Program-made: the position numbers and the translations under genes
Assembly (NCBI RefSeq): GCF_019173545.1
Contig: NZ_JABXWD010000001.1
Span: 1 to 34,521 of the forward strand
Source: Candidatus Magnetobacterium casense
Lineage (GTDB): Bacteria > Nitrospirota > Thermodesulfovibrionia > Thermodesulfovibrionales > Magnetobacteriaceae
Length of the DNA: 34,521 nucleotides
Reading direction: 5' to 3'
The notes under the pieces: generated by a model
Seen by the model: only the letters and a program-made list of their open reading frames with translations
The model's database searches: none
Told to the model about the DNA's origin: nothing
Part shown: positions 15,273 through 23,654 of the stretch, piece after piece
Layout of the letters: each line of letters opens with the position of its first letter
Numbering within the stretch: the first letter of the stretch is position 1

Positions 15273-16875
15273 GCGTTATCATATTTTCTATTAGGGGTGT
15301 AGTAATTTCTATATTGAAAAACATATTTATCAGAGTATCAATACAATATGTCGCAACATGTGTATCCATTATATATCGTCCTATTTTTCTTATCGTTTCA
15401 AGCGAAGGTAATGGCATACCTCTTAATTCTGTTGCACTTACCTGAGTATTACCATTGAAAGTGGAAAAAAATATATTGAGTAAGCTTGAATTATAAATAA
15501 CAGAAAGACCATATGCTTCTTCTAAAGATAATTCACTGTCAGGTATATATATATAATTCAAGTGATTTTCTATTCCTATAAAGTCTATATTAAATCTTTC
15601 AGCAATAAAGGGTGCTGCCGTCAAACGTCTTTGTTCCTCTTTTGCACTAAACCTTCGTATCAATACGTAGTTTTTGTTTAACAGTAACAAATTCATGGAT
15701 TTATCGCATAGTCTTATGTGTTGTTTTTTTTTAATATCGATAGGCCATTGAACGGACATCGCTTTTACATGCTGCATCCACAACAAAGGAACGCAAGGGG
15801 TATTTACTTCTACGTTGTCTGTTATATACGAGGTAGCACGAAAAGGTACAACAGGACCAGTTGATATCTCCATACCGTAAGTATGTAAACTTCCTTTCCA
15901 TGAATTTACAATACTGATTACCTTTTTTTCTCGAACAGATATAGGTATTCTTAAGATTTTATTTTTATTTTTCAGGTCTATGACTTCTGTTAATGGTAAT
16001 TGGTGTTGTGTTGATTTTTTTAAATCACTTATGCCGTGACTAAAGGAAATTATTACAGTTCCTTCCCTAATGTCATCCGAAGTTGTTTTTTTACGTTTTA
16101 CTTTGATAATTACATTCTCTTGTAACACATTGTCTCTACCGAAAGTCTCTCGGCGTGAACCAAAGAGATGAATAAATACTGGCCTTACATCCGAGAAAAA
16201 CTGTTCTCTAAAAAGTCTGAAATAAGACCCGGCAGCATAACTCCTTGGGGTAATAAAGATAAGTTCGCCTTCTTGCTCTACAAGACAAGCAGATATTGCC
16301 ATAAAAATAGCATAGATATTAGGTTGTCCATGTACTATAAACTCAGCTATCTTAGCCCGAATATCTGTCCTGGGTATTTTGAAATACGGTGGGTTTGAAA
16401 TAACTATATCGTATTTACTGTTTTTATCTTCCTGTTCATCAAAGAGGGTTTTTATTTTGTTTATTCTTTTGGCATTTCCCAGTATAAAATCTTCTGCTCT
16501 TATTTTATAAGAAAGCCTTATGTTCTTCTCGTTTAACCATAACTTAGTGTATTGAAGACTTTTTTCTAAATAGGGAATTAAACTAGCATCTGATTCATAA
16601 GTAGTCAACTCGATTGCTTCCGTTTTGTATGAACTATCTGCAATGTGTTGACATAGCGCACATCCTAAAATACCTGCTCCTGCCCCCGGGTCCAGAATGC
16701 TTACATTTTTCTTGTAAGGTTGGTAAAGCTCTGCCATAAAGCTTGCAACTTCTAATGGTGTAAAAAACTGAGCCAGACTCTTCCTCTGTTGCATAGTCGT
16801 TAGTGATATGTATAATTGACCAATACGATCAACATACGCAGAGGGTGTTTCATTGTCTATAGGGTCGAGCATCAT
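15265..16875 (-). CDS. N6-adenine DNA methyltransferase of the PstI/BsuBI-type system
   Basis: This 536-residue gamma-class N6-adenine methyltransferase has the QRKSLAQFFTPLEVASFMAE lead-in, the SAM-binding motif I ILDPGAGAGILGCAL, and the catalytic motif IV ISNPPYFK (NPPY). The C-terminal part is a target-recognition domain (ERFNIDFIGIENHLNYIYIP, then LNIFFSTFNGNTQVSATELR), as in Eco57I/BsuBI-type enzymes. It methylates an adenine in the endonuclease's target to protect host DNA. It overlaps the endonuclease gene by 8 bp and starts only 15 bp from the polyferredoxin stop, so the cassette sits tightly between core genes without a visible integrase or terminal repeats. Confidence 0.9.
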   Translation of the reverse strand: MMLDPIDNETPSAYVDRIGQLYISLTTMQQRKSLAQFFTPLEVASFMAELYQPYKKNVSILDPGAGAGILGCALCQHIADSSYKTEAIELTTYESDASLIPYLEKSLQYTKLWLNEKNIRLSYKIRAEDFILGNAKRINKIKTLFDEQEDKNSKYDIVISNPPYFKIPRTDIRAKIAEFIVHGQPNIYAIFMAISACLVEQEGELIFITPRSYAAGSYFRLFREQFFSDVRPVFIHLFGSRRETFGRDNVLQENVIIKVKRKKTTSDDIREGTVIISFSHGISDLKKSTQHQLPLTEVIDLKNKNKILRIPISVREKKVISIVNSWKGSLHTYGMEISTGPVVPFRATSYITDNVEVNTPCVPLLWMQHVKAMSVQWPIDIKKKQHIRLCDKSMNLLLLNKNYVLIRRFSAKEEQRRLTAAPFIAERFNIDFIGIENHLNYIYIPDSELSLEEAYGLSVIYNSSLLNIFFSTFNGNTQVSATELRGMPLPSLETIRKIGRYIMDTHVATYCIDTLINMFFNIEITTPLIENMITHV

Positions 16876-16890
16876 GGGGTGGAGTTGCTT

Positions 16891-18447
16891 TTAGCCACGG
16901 AGCATCATCCTATTGGTAGTTGATCGGGATTCTCCGATGGATGTTACCCGTATGGCAGCCTTGTCGCGGACGGGGCACTTGTTTTCGCATATCCCGCAGC
17001 CCACGCACAACTTTGTATCCACAAACGGACGCTTGAACACCCGCACGCCGCCTTCCCTGAGCTGCACCTCGACCTCCTGAAACCAGATGGCCTTGGGCGA
17101 GGTAGGACAGACCTCCTCGCAGACGATACACTCCGTGTTCATGGCCCAGGGCAGACACCTGCCACGATCATAAAATGCGGTGCCAATCTTTGTGGGCGGA
17201 ATGTCGGGTTTCCTGCCGATCTTCCTCTCAACGTTCAGAGGCACCAACGCCCCCGTTGGACACACGTGACTGCACAGGATACAGTTGTGTTCGCAGTAAC
17301 CGATCCGGTTGATCAGTATCGGCGTCCACAGGCCCTCAAACCCACCCTCCAGCAAGGCAGGTTGGAGCACGTTGGTGGGGCATACGCGCATACACTGTCC
17401 GCACTTGATACACCGGCGCAGGAAATCGGCCTCGGCGATGGCCCCCGGCGGACGTATTACGTCGGGGCTTACAACAGTTGAGGCGGTTGCCGAACTCCTC
17501 ATCACGGGGTAGAGGATGACTGAGGCCGCAGCGGTCTCAATGAGTCTGCGACGGCTGATATCCAGCGGTGCCTGCACGGAGCTGTGGGCATCGGCCAACC
17601 CGTAGTGGAGCGCACCCTCGGGGCAGTCCTCGATGCAGTTGTAGCACAGGTGGCACTCGTGGAACTTCAAATAAGCGTGCGGGTCACAACCTCCGTGGCA
17701 GTTACGCATACAACGCTGACAGTCGGTGCACTTGCTGACGTTGCGGCGAACCTTAAACAACACCGCTGTTGACAACACCCCCAACAGTGCCCCCAACGGA
17801 CAGAGCACCCGACACCACAGACGTGTAAAGTATCTGTTGGCAAACAGTATCAACAAAAACACAAGACCTATAAATATCCCGCCTACAAACATGGGTTGCT
17901 TTATGTACAGATACCCCGTGAAATAGTTTGAGGCAGGGTATATGGCAACCGCAAATGAGCGCGTCAGCAGGGCAATGGGGTCAAACAACCCCACCTGTAG
18001 CACGCCCAGCAGCGCCAAAACTATCAACGATGCCAGTATGTAGTATTTCAGCCTAAATATGCCGCGGTAGGCGTTGACCCTGTAGTCGTCCACCGCCCTA
18101 TTTTTGGCTAACAGGCGTGCCGACCACTGGTTGAGTATCCCCAGGGGGCAGACCCAGGAACAGAAGAATCTGCCAAAGAAAATAGCAGGGATGACTATAA
18201 ACAACGACAGGATAAGCCCCTTGTACACGCCCCATCCAGTCAATAGTGTCGAAAGAGACACCAGCGGAGACAGCTCCAGAAACAGCGACGTCTCGTATCC
18301 CTTGAGGCGTCTGAAATCGGTGAGCAACAGTAGCAGCACAAAGAGTGTGAAGAAAAACACAGCATATCCCCGTCGGATGTTTGCAAGCGTAAGATACTTC
18401 TTGATCCCGTTCATCAGTTCAAAAGACAGCCCTTTGATATATTTCAC
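16891..18447 (-). CDS. NapH-NapG-like fusion: membrane polyferredoxin
   Basis: This 518-residue protein joins two normally separate electron carriers. Residues ~27-235 are NapH-like: several transmembrane helices and the two CxxxCP motifs (CSWVCPLG at 96-103, CRVLCPLG at 212-219). Residues 240-280 hold two 4Fe-4S motifs (CTDCQRCMRNC, CHLCYNCIEDC). DISRRRLIETAAASVILYP at 297-315 resembles a Tat-type signal, then the NapG/MauM-like part has CIKCGQCMRVC (346-356), CEHNCILCSHVC, CIVCEEVC and CVGCGICENKC (481-491). It probably passes electrons between quinol and a periplasmic or Tat-exported partner, plausibly the neighbouring DUF362 protein. No NapA or nitrate reductase is near. The start is GTG 18447; ATG 18411 is an alternative. 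Confidence 0.82.
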   Translation of the reverse strand: MKYIKGLSFELMNGIKKYLTLANIRRGYAVFFFTLFVLLLLLTDFRRLKGYETSLFLELSPLVSLSTLLTGWGVYKGLILSLFIVIPAIFFGRFFCSWVCPLGILNQWSARLLAKNRAVDDYRVNAYRGIFRLKYYILASLIVLALLGVLQVGLFDPIALLTRSFAVAIYPASNYFTGYLYIKQPMFVGGIFIGLVFLLILFANRYFTRLWCRVLCPLGALLGVLSTAVLFKVRRNVSKCTDCQRCMRNCHGGCDPHAYLKFHECHLCYNCIEDCPEGALHYGLADAHSSVQAPLDISRRRLIETAAASVILYPVMRSSATASTVVSPDVIRPPGAIAEADFLRRCIKCGQCMRVCPTNVLQPALLEGGFEGLWTPILINRIGYCEHNCILCSHVCPTGALVPLNVERKIGRKPDIPPTKIGTAFYDRGRCLPWAMNTECIVCEEVCPTSPKAIWFQEVEVQLREGGVRVFKRPFVDTKLCVGCGICENKCPVRDKAAIRVTSIGESRSTTNRMMLRG

Positions 18448-18456
18448 TTCGATGCC

Positions 18457-18651
18457 CTACAGCATGAACATCACCTCGGCATGTGGGATTATTTTAGATT
18501 GCTTATTTAGTCTTCGATCCAATTCCTTCTCAAACTCTTCTCTAAGCTCCAGACCCGCATCTGGATCATCTAAAGATTCGATGTCGGTTTCCTCCATCAG
18601 ACTTTCCATATCCTCAACGGAAGCATACTTAACGCCAACCATAACATTCAT
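18457..18651 (-). CDS. Orphan antitoxin-like protein
   Basis: This 64-residue acidic protein contains DDPDAGLELREEFEKELDRR, very like DDPDENLELKEELVQYL of the antitoxin at 22117. It ends with IPHAEVM, a C-terminal motif seen in antitoxins of RelE/ParE-type pairs. AAGGAGA at the right distance supports ATG 18651. No toxin follows: 9 bp after its stop the polyferredoxin gene begins. It is therefore an orphan, and its promoter may now drive the polyferredoxin gene. The final FML may replace the native C-terminus. Confidence 0.55.
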   Translation of the reverse strand: MNVMVGVKYASVEDMESLMEETDIESLDDPDAGLELREEFEKELDRRLNKQSKIIPHAEVMFML

Positions 18652-18678
18652 CTCCTTTTTTTACCTCTATCTTCTACC

Positions 18679-18708
18679 ATCCTATCACATTAGCGTGCTT
18701 ATAGTCAA
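18679..18708 (-). promoter_or_regulatory. Putative promoter for the orphan antitoxin and polyferredoxin
   Basis: Minus-strand TTGACT (18703-18708), 18-nt spacer and TAGGAT (18679-18684), about 28 nt before ATG 18651. Moderate match. Confidence 0.35.
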
Positions 18709-18870
18709 GACTATTGCCACAAGCACATCATCCCCTCATTACAGGCATGTTCTTTATTGCTCCGTTGTTACTTTAAAGTAAATCTGAGATGGTTGTATTT
18801 TTACCGGCGCAAGATGTTTCTTAAGTATACTGATCGGATTCGAGTTTTTTCGGGTATCAACATTGCCTGA

Positions 18871-18952
18871 ATAGAAGAAAAAAAGGGGCGGCTCCGCCCC
18901 CCTTCAGAACCCCCCGCAAGGGGGCCAGCCCCCTTGACCCCATTATCTTGTC
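18871..18952 (-). repeat. Dispersed G+C-rich repeat, copy 4 (inverted)
   Basis: On the minus strand it reads GGGGTCAAGGGGGCTGGCCCCC, CTTGCGGGGGG, TTCTGAAGGGG, GGCGGAGCCGCCCC, then TTTTTTTCTTC. In this orientation the final hairpin plus T-run acts as an intrinsic terminator for the DUF362 gene ending at 19000. The 348-bp stretch 18652-18999 otherwise holds only the promoter above. Confidence 0.85.
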
Positions 18953-18999
18953 ACTCAAATATCATGCCTGAAAAAACATGTGTCATTTCAGTATATATC

Positions 19000-19995
19000 T
19001 TAATCCGTGTTAAGTTCATGTGTATTGAGGGACTTCAGATCGGTAGTACCAACGCCTCGCGCCTGCGCAATGCTCAGAAATGGGACGTCTGCAACGCTCA
19101 GGTCAAGGAATCTGAGGCTGTAGGCATCGATGGCCACCTCGTCAACGCCGGCGATTATGGTGTTTGCCACCTCAACGTCGGAGATGTTTCCACCCGTAGG
19201 GCCGTTTCGCTTGAGAACACGTGTGGCGTCCATAATCGTCAACGTGGGTCTGATTGCGCTTGCCAGGTCGGCGATTGAAAGATTGATCTCCTGATGGAGG
19301 CGGTTTCTGCTGCCCCCCAGGACGCCATACCAGTTTTTCATGGCTAACGTACACTTGCTCAACGAGTGGTGCTTGAGCACGGGGATGTTTATCAGCTTGT
19401 CCACCTGATGAAAATACCTGCACACTGGCCAGATATTTAGGACTTCTCCCTTGAGGTCTGTCTGGAGGAAGTCATCGCCCGTGGTGAACTTGACCTTACC
19501 GCCGGACTTCAACACGGCTGCCTCCACGCCGGAGCGGGCAAAGCTCCTGTAGGGGTCGTTGATCGATACGTCGGTCACCCACACCTCCGATGCACGACCC
19601 TGCAGGCACAGAGCCACAACCGCTGCAACAACATCCGGACTGGTGTTTGCGGCCAACTCCGGCTGCCGGTCCCAGCCCACGTTTGGCTTTATCAGCACCC
19701 TCTCTCCGGGTTTTATGAACCGCGACAGTCCGCCCAGTTTGTCAAAGGCCGCCTGCACCATCTTGCGGGTGTCCTTGCCGTGGGCTATCACCATTGTCGG
19801 ATACAGAGCGGATGGTTCAACCCTGTAGTTCTTAAACGTGTAGGTAGTCTCCTGGCTGCGGCGCATGGGTCTGTCAGAGTAGGCGATAGCGCCCAAGACC
19901 CCAACCGTCATGGCAATGGCCCCCGTTACGCCCGCCCTGCTCAGGAACTCACGCCGACTCAGTACCGGCTCTGTCTTGTCGTTTTTCGATGGCAT
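19000..19995 (-). CDS. Tat-exported DUF362 protein
   Basis: The protein has 331 residues. A twin-arginine signal (LSRREFLSRAG at 12-22, then the hydrophobic AIAMTVGVLGAIAYS) precedes a DUF362 domain. The domain has VLIKPNVGWDRQPELAANTS (typical KPN motif), EVWVTDVS, INIPVLKHHSLSKCTLAMKN and GGNISDVEVANTIIAGVDEVAIDAY. DUF362 proteins are often encoded with ferredoxin-like electron carriers; their reaction is unknown. With TatA at 12847 and the polyferredoxin next door, export of a cofactor-containing protein to the periplasm is plausible. There is no C-terminal 4Fe-4S domain, unlike many DUF362 proteins, so its electron source may be the separate polyferredoxin. It has its own terminator-like repeat downstream. 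Confidence 0.85.
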   Translation of the reverse strand: MPSKNDKTEPVLSRREFLSRAGVTGAIAMTVGVLGAIAYSDRPMRRSQETTYTFKNYRVEPSALYPTMVIAHGKDTRKMVQAAFDKLGGLSRFIKPGERVLIKPNVGWDRQPELAANTSPDVVAAVVALCLQGRASEVWVTDVSINDPYRSFARSGVEAAVLKSGGKVKFTTGDDFLQTDLKGEVLNIWPVCRYFHQVDKLINIPVLKHHSLSKCTLAMKNWYGVLGGSRNRLHQEINLSIADLASAIRPTLTIMDATRVLKRNGPTGGNISDVEVANTIIAGVDEVAIDAYSLRFLDLSVADVPFLSIAQARGVGTTDLKSLNTHELNTD

Positions 19996-20119
19996 AAAAT
20001 ACTACGTTTCCCCTCAGCCCCTCCCTCGAATTGTCAATCCTAATGTCATACCAAGACCCTATTTTACAACCTAACATATTGCCCCTACAAATGACAATCA
20101 CGATTAATTTGTTCTACTT

Positions 20120-20182
20120 CATAACTGGTAGCGCCACAATCAACCAATGTGACCACGTTTGAATGGAGTGCTACCAGTTATG
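20120..20182. repeat. Large palindromic element, 13-bp arms (family 2-related)
   Basis: CATAACTGGTAGC (20120-20132) and GCTACCAGTTATG (20170-20182) are perfect inverted repeats around a 37-nt loop. The left arm continues as GCGCCACAATCAACC, the complement of GGTTGATTGTKGYGCTAC in the family 2 repeats. The right side includes GGAGTGCTACC, also shared. It lies between the TPR gene's 3' end and the DUF362 gene's 5' end and could fold as a hairpin in RNA. The remaining intergenic sequence (19996-20119) shows nothing recognisable. Confidence 0.65.
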
Positions 20183-20208
20183 CTCAGGAAGGGGTACCCC
20201 TTGGGCAA

Positions 20209-21861
20209 TCATGGCCCTTGAGTGCCTTCCATCTCCATGGCAATAGCAAGGTTTTTCGAGGCTAAACCAAACCCCGGTTTAATCTCCAATGCCTTGCGGA
20301 AGTAACGTATGCTTTCCCGTACCTTACCCTGATTCAAAAGAATGAGTCCTATACCGTTATATGCAGCATGTTGCACCCTGCTTGGTGTAATGACGGTTGC
20401 TTTTTTGTAATTCTCATATGCTTCGTCAAACCTGTATGCATGAAAATACGTGTCCCCAAGAATTACATACACGGTATCATATGACGGGTTGATGTGTACA
20501 GCCTTATTGCAACTTGCAATTGCCTCGTCAAACCTGCCATTGCCGCTTAAAAACTCACAATAAAACGCATATGCCATGTAATTGTCACCTGTTACCTCTA
20601 TGGAGTGTTTATAGAGTGTGTCACTGTTTTGCCAATACTGCACTTGTTTTTTGGCAATCACTGTATAGCAAATGAGGACTACTGCAATGGCAGCTACTGT
20701 CAATTTATGCCGAAGCCCCGAACCGGACGCAGAGACAGGTATGGTCATCGTTATAATCAGGAATAGCCCTATATATGGGATGTAAGTATACCTATCGGCC
20801 AGATAGGATATCCCAACCGGTACAATTCCGATCACAGGTATGAGCGCTATCACAAAGAACAACCACCCGACAATGAAAAAAGGCATACGCTTGAGCACTA
20901 TCACTGCCACTGAGGTCAGCATGATAAGTGTCAGTGCAGAATATCCGATCTCATACATGTTCCACGTCGGAGACTCCCTGAAATACATTATGGCCATGTC
21001 TGCCGGGATAAACACCTTTCTGATATATGTTACGTATGCCACGAGCACTCTCTCAAGTGATAGTGGTATCGGCACACCTGTCTTTATCGTATCGGTTTGC
21101 GCATATAGGGTCAGCATAACGGATATGGCAGAGAAAATGATCAGGGGGATTTTTTCGACCAACAAGGATACAACATTGCCATTCTGCACAGGTTTTAAAT
21201 TCAACCGTTGCAGTGGCCAGTAGTCCAGCAACAAAAGCACAAGGGGCAGCGTCACCAGCATGGGTTTTGTAAGGAGGCCGAGGATAAACGATAACAGCAT
21301 CAAAATGTATCGTTTTACAGAAGGGGCAGCGGCGTAGTGGGCATAAGACCACATTGTCAGTAACCAAAAGAAAGCGCTCAAAACATCCTTACGTTCGGCC
21401 ACCCACGCCACCGATTCCACGTGCATTGGGTGAATGGCAAAAAGCGCCGCTATCAGGGCACCCCTGTATATATTATCCGTGAATCTGGCAAATATGATAA
21501 AAACTAATAAAGCGTTCAGTACATGAACAAACAGATTGGTTAAATGATGTCTCCCTGCATTTAACCCAAATAGCTCAACATCTGCCATGTGAGACAGCCA
21601 CGTCAGGGGATGCCAGTTAAATGCATCGAGGGTCATGATAGCCCATTTGACCCCGCTCAGGGTTAAGCCATTTTTTACGTGTTGATTATCATAAACATAC
21701 AAATTGTCATCATAGGCAACGAAATCAAAATTACGGGTATCTACATAGACAAATATCGTGACAACCACCAAACCCAGGGCAATTAACAATAAAGGGCTGA
21801 GGCATCTTGTAAACCTCACCCTGATATTGTCTGTAAGCAGCTTGTATTTTCCATTATTCAT
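20209..21861 (-). CDS. Multi-membrane protein with C-terminal TPR repeats (TMTC/PMT-like)
   Basis: The protein has 550 residues. Roughly residues 20-420 are polytopic, with about ten hydrophobic helices. They carry the motifs YDDNLYVYDNQHVKNGL, FNWHPLTWLSHMADVELFGL, GRHHLTNLFVHVLNALLVF and AIHPMHVESVAWVAERKDVL. These are hallmarks of a bacterial family related to O-mannosyltransferase and TMTC proteins (GT-C fold; the early acidic pair YDD is the likely lipid-sugar binding site). Residues ~425-545 contain three TPR units (FDEAIASCNKAVHINPSYDT, then FDEAYENYKKA and VRESIRYFRKALEIKPGFG). It may transfer a lipid-linked sugar to secreted proteins; substrate unknown. This family is common in Nitrospirota and Omnitrophota, as I recall. 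It is transcribed alone; its 5' region (21862-21999) has no clear consensus promoter. Confidence 0.82.
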   Translation of the reverse strand: MNNGKYKLLTDNIRVRFTRCLSPLLLIALGLVVVTIFVYVDTRNFDFVAYDDNLYVYDNQHVKNGLTLSGVKWAIMTLDAFNWHPLTWLSHMADVELFGLNAGRHHLTNLFVHVLNALLVFIIFARFTDNIYRGALIAALFAIHPMHVESVAWVAERKDVLSAFFWLLTMWSYAHYAAAPSVKRYILMLLSFILGLLTKPMLVTLPLVLLLLDYWPLQRLNLKPVQNGNVVSLLVEKIPLIIFSAISVMLTLYAQTDTIKTGVPIPLSLERVLVAYVTYIRKVFIPADMAIMYFRESPTWNMYEIGYSALTLIMLTSVAVIVLKRMPFFIVGWLFFVIALIPVIGIVPVGISYLADRYTYIPYIGLFLIITMTIPVSASGSGLRHKLTVAAIAVVLICYTVIAKKQVQYWQNSDTLYKHSIEVTGDNYMAYAFYCEFLSGNGRFDEAIASCNKAVHINPSYDTVYVILGDTYFHAYRFDEAYENYKKATVITPSRVQHAAYNGIGLILLNQGKVRESIRYFRKALEIKPGFGLASKNLAIAMEMEGTQGP

Positions 21862-22064
21862 TGTTTATTCGTCTATAGCTTACGCATTCAGGCTATCCAT
21901 GTAACACCGCACCATCTCTCAATATTGCAATATTACCGTACTCTTGCCCTATAAAACTCTGAAACAGGAACTATCCGGTATGCTACCATATAGGAAAAAG
22001 TGTTGTCAATATTAGATTTCCAGATGCACGGTGAATTTGTTTTGCCCCTGAGCGAAACCACTAC

Positions 22065-22094
22065 TTGTCAAACAGTCTTAGAACATGTTAATAT
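22065..22094 (+). promoter_or_regulatory. Putative promoter of the second toxin-antitoxin pair
   Basis: TTGTCA (22065-22070), 18-nt spacer and TAATAT (22089-22094), 22 nt before ATG 22117, with GGAGG as ribosome site in between. Confidence 0.45.
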
Positions 22095-22116
22095 TAATCG
22101 GTATGGAGGTCAGAAA

Positions 22117-22296
22117 ATGAATGGAATTATAGCAGATATTGTTGAAAATAAGTATAGCGGCAAGAGTGATGATCCCGATGAGAATTTAGAGTTAAAGGAA
22201 GAACTCGTGCAATATCTAATATCACATCGCGGAGATAAAAATGGTACCCCATTAGACAAAGTTATCAAGGAACTTGAAAAAGATAATATTATCTGA
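22117..22296 (+). CDS. Antitoxin of the second RelE/ParE-type pair
   Basis: From ATG 22117 (GGAGG eight bases upstream) the product is a 59-residue acidic protein, MNGIIADIVENKYSGKSDDP onward, with ELKEELVQYLISHRGDKNG and a VIKELEKDN tail. The frame is open back to 22000, but those residues lack protein character and the ribosome site fixes the later start. It overlaps the toxin gene by 23 bp and shares the DDPDxxLELxEE motif with the orphan antitoxin at 18457. Confidence 0.7.
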   Translation: MNGIIADIVENKYSGKSDDPDENLELKEELVQYLISHRGDKNGTPLDKVIKELEKDNII

Positions 22297-22555
22297 TCGG
22301 GCCAAAGCTGAACTCAGGAGTCTTGATCCTCCAATTATTAAACGCATACTGAACAAATTTAAAACAATGGTTGATGAGATTGATAACATGAAGATAAAAT
22401 CTCTGAACGGTAACCTCAAAGGGTACTATCGTGTAAGGCTGAATGATGATTACAGAGCCATCTTTTTCGTTGAAGGCGAAGAAGTCATTGTTATGTCTAT
22501 TGGACATCGTGAGGGTATAGTTATTGTATATAAAGAGAAGGATATTTATAGATAG
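22274..22555 (+). CDS. RelE/ParE-superfamily toxin, second pair
   Basis: This 93-residue toxin begins at TTG 22274 within the antitoxin's 3' end (MKKIILSDRAKAELRSLDPP). The RelE/ParE core is intact: IIKRILNKFKTMVDE helices, LNGNLKGYYRVRLNDDYRAI (L-x-G-x-x-x-x-R-x-x-x-x-x-Y-R), FVEGEEVIVMSIGHREGIV and a terminal Tyr. It probably cleaves ribosome-bound mRNA or targets gyrase; the sequence alone does not say which. The rare TTG start and full overlap imply coupled, low-level translation. It converges on cobD with a family 2 repeat between. Confidence 0.85.
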   Translation: MKKIILSDRAKAELRSLDPPIIKRILNKFKTMVDEIDNMKIKSLNGNLKGYYRVRLNDDYRAIFFVEGEEVIVMSIGHREGIVIVYKEKDIYR

Positions 22556-22567
22556 TTAACCTCTGAT

Positions 22568-22595
22568 GGCATTCACGGTTGATTGTTGTGCTACC
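22568..22595 (+). repeat. Short dispersed repeat, family 2, copy b
   Basis: GGCATTCACGGTTGATTG then TTGTGCTACC, 26 of 28 bases identical to 14290-14317. It lies between convergent gene ends (toxin and cobD). Confidence 0.7.
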
Positions 22596-22601
22596 GCTCT
22601 C

Positions 22602-23651
22602 TCACAGCAGGCGTGACATGGCCTTATAGAGGACGGTGTTTTCGCTGTGTGCCTTGACCGCTATTCTGAGGAAGCGGTTGTCGAGGCCACTGTAACCTGC
22701 GCAGTTTCTCAGTAGGATTCCCTTAGCCCGGAGTTTTTCATAGAGCATCGGTGCCCTGTCGTCCTTGAGCAGGTAGAAGTTTATCTCCGATGGGTAAAAT
22801 TGAATTCCTTTTTTTGTGAGCCACCCCTCAACGTAACTCTTTTCCTGCCTGAGCACCTCAAAGGTCTGCCTGACGTAGGCCTTGTCGTTGAGGGCCGTGA
22901 CCCCTGCACGCTGGGCAAGCGTGTTGACGCTCCAAGGTTCCTTGTAGTGCTCCAGCAACTCCACGTACCGGGTGTCCATCACTGCCATGCCAAGGCGCAG
23001 ACCACTTAACCCATAGAACTTGGTCATAGACCGCAGTACGATGAGCCAGGGGTTGTTGGCGACCTCACTGACAACGCTCTCTTGTGGCAGGAAGTCAATA
23101 AATGCCTCATCCACAACCAACAGACACTGCCACTGTCTGGCGCACTCTGCGATATCAAGCACCTCGGCCCTGGTGAGGTACTGCGACGTCGGACTATTTG
23201 GATTGCACAGAAACGCCAACCCACACCCTATCATTGCCGCCTTAAAGGCATCAACGTCCAGCCTGAAACCACTATTCTCCTCCAACTGTACGACCCTTAC
23301 GTCTCCGACCTCACTTGCCAGCAGTGCCCGCTCATACTCCATAAACGTTGGTGCCAGCACCAGCGCACGACGTGCCCGCACTACCCTTGCAATCAGATAT
23401 ATCAGCTCCGTTGAACCGTTTCCACAGATGATATTGGCGGCATCCACCCCAAGGGCAATGGCGAGATGCCTGCGCAGGCGTCTGCACTGGGGGTCTGGAT
23501 AGTTGGGCAGATATTTCAGGTGTATCCGTATCTCTGCCTTTACCTTTTTGGATATCCCAAGTGGGTTTATCGAGGCGCTGAAATCAACAATCTTACGCTC
23601 CGCAAGCCTCAACTGTGAGGCCAACCCATAGATGTCACCCCCGTGCTGCAT
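22602..23651 (-). CDS. cobD: CobD-like threonine-phosphate decarboxylase / class I-II aminotransferase
   Basis: This 349-residue PLP-dependent fold type I enzyme begins MQHGGDIYGLA; HGG(D/N) followed by VDFSASINPLG is characteristic of CobD. CobD decarboxylates L-threonine phosphate to (R)-1-amino-2-propanol phosphate for the cobalamin nucleotide loop. Further motifs are NGSTELIYLIAR, FLCNPNSPTSQYL, VVDEAFIDF (PLP Asp) and the Schiff-base lysine in SMTKFYGLSGLRLG. HisC (histidinol-phosphate aminotransferase) is the main alternative. The reading frame continues upstream to 23876 through the dispersed repeat, but ATG 23651 with TGAGG just before it is the natural start. No other cob genes are adjacent. 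Confidence 0.82.
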   Translation of the reverse strand: MQHGGDIYGLASQLRLAERKIVDFSASINPLGISKKVKAEIRIHLKYLPNYPDPQCRRLRRHLAIALGVDAANIICGNGSTELIYLIARVVRARRALVLAPTFMEYERALLASEVGDVRVVQLEENSGFRLDVDAFKAAMIGCGLAFLCNPNSPTSQYLTRAEVLDIAECARQWQCLLVVDEAFIDFLPQESVVSEVANNPWLIVLRSMTKFYGLSGLRLGMAVMDTRYVELLEHYKEPWSVNTLAQRAGVTALNDKAYVRQTFEVLRQEKSYVEGWLTKKGIQFYPSEINFYLLKDDRAPMLYEKLRAKGILLRNCAGYSGLDNRFLRIAVKAHSENTVLYKAMSRLL

Positions 23652-23654
23652 GTC

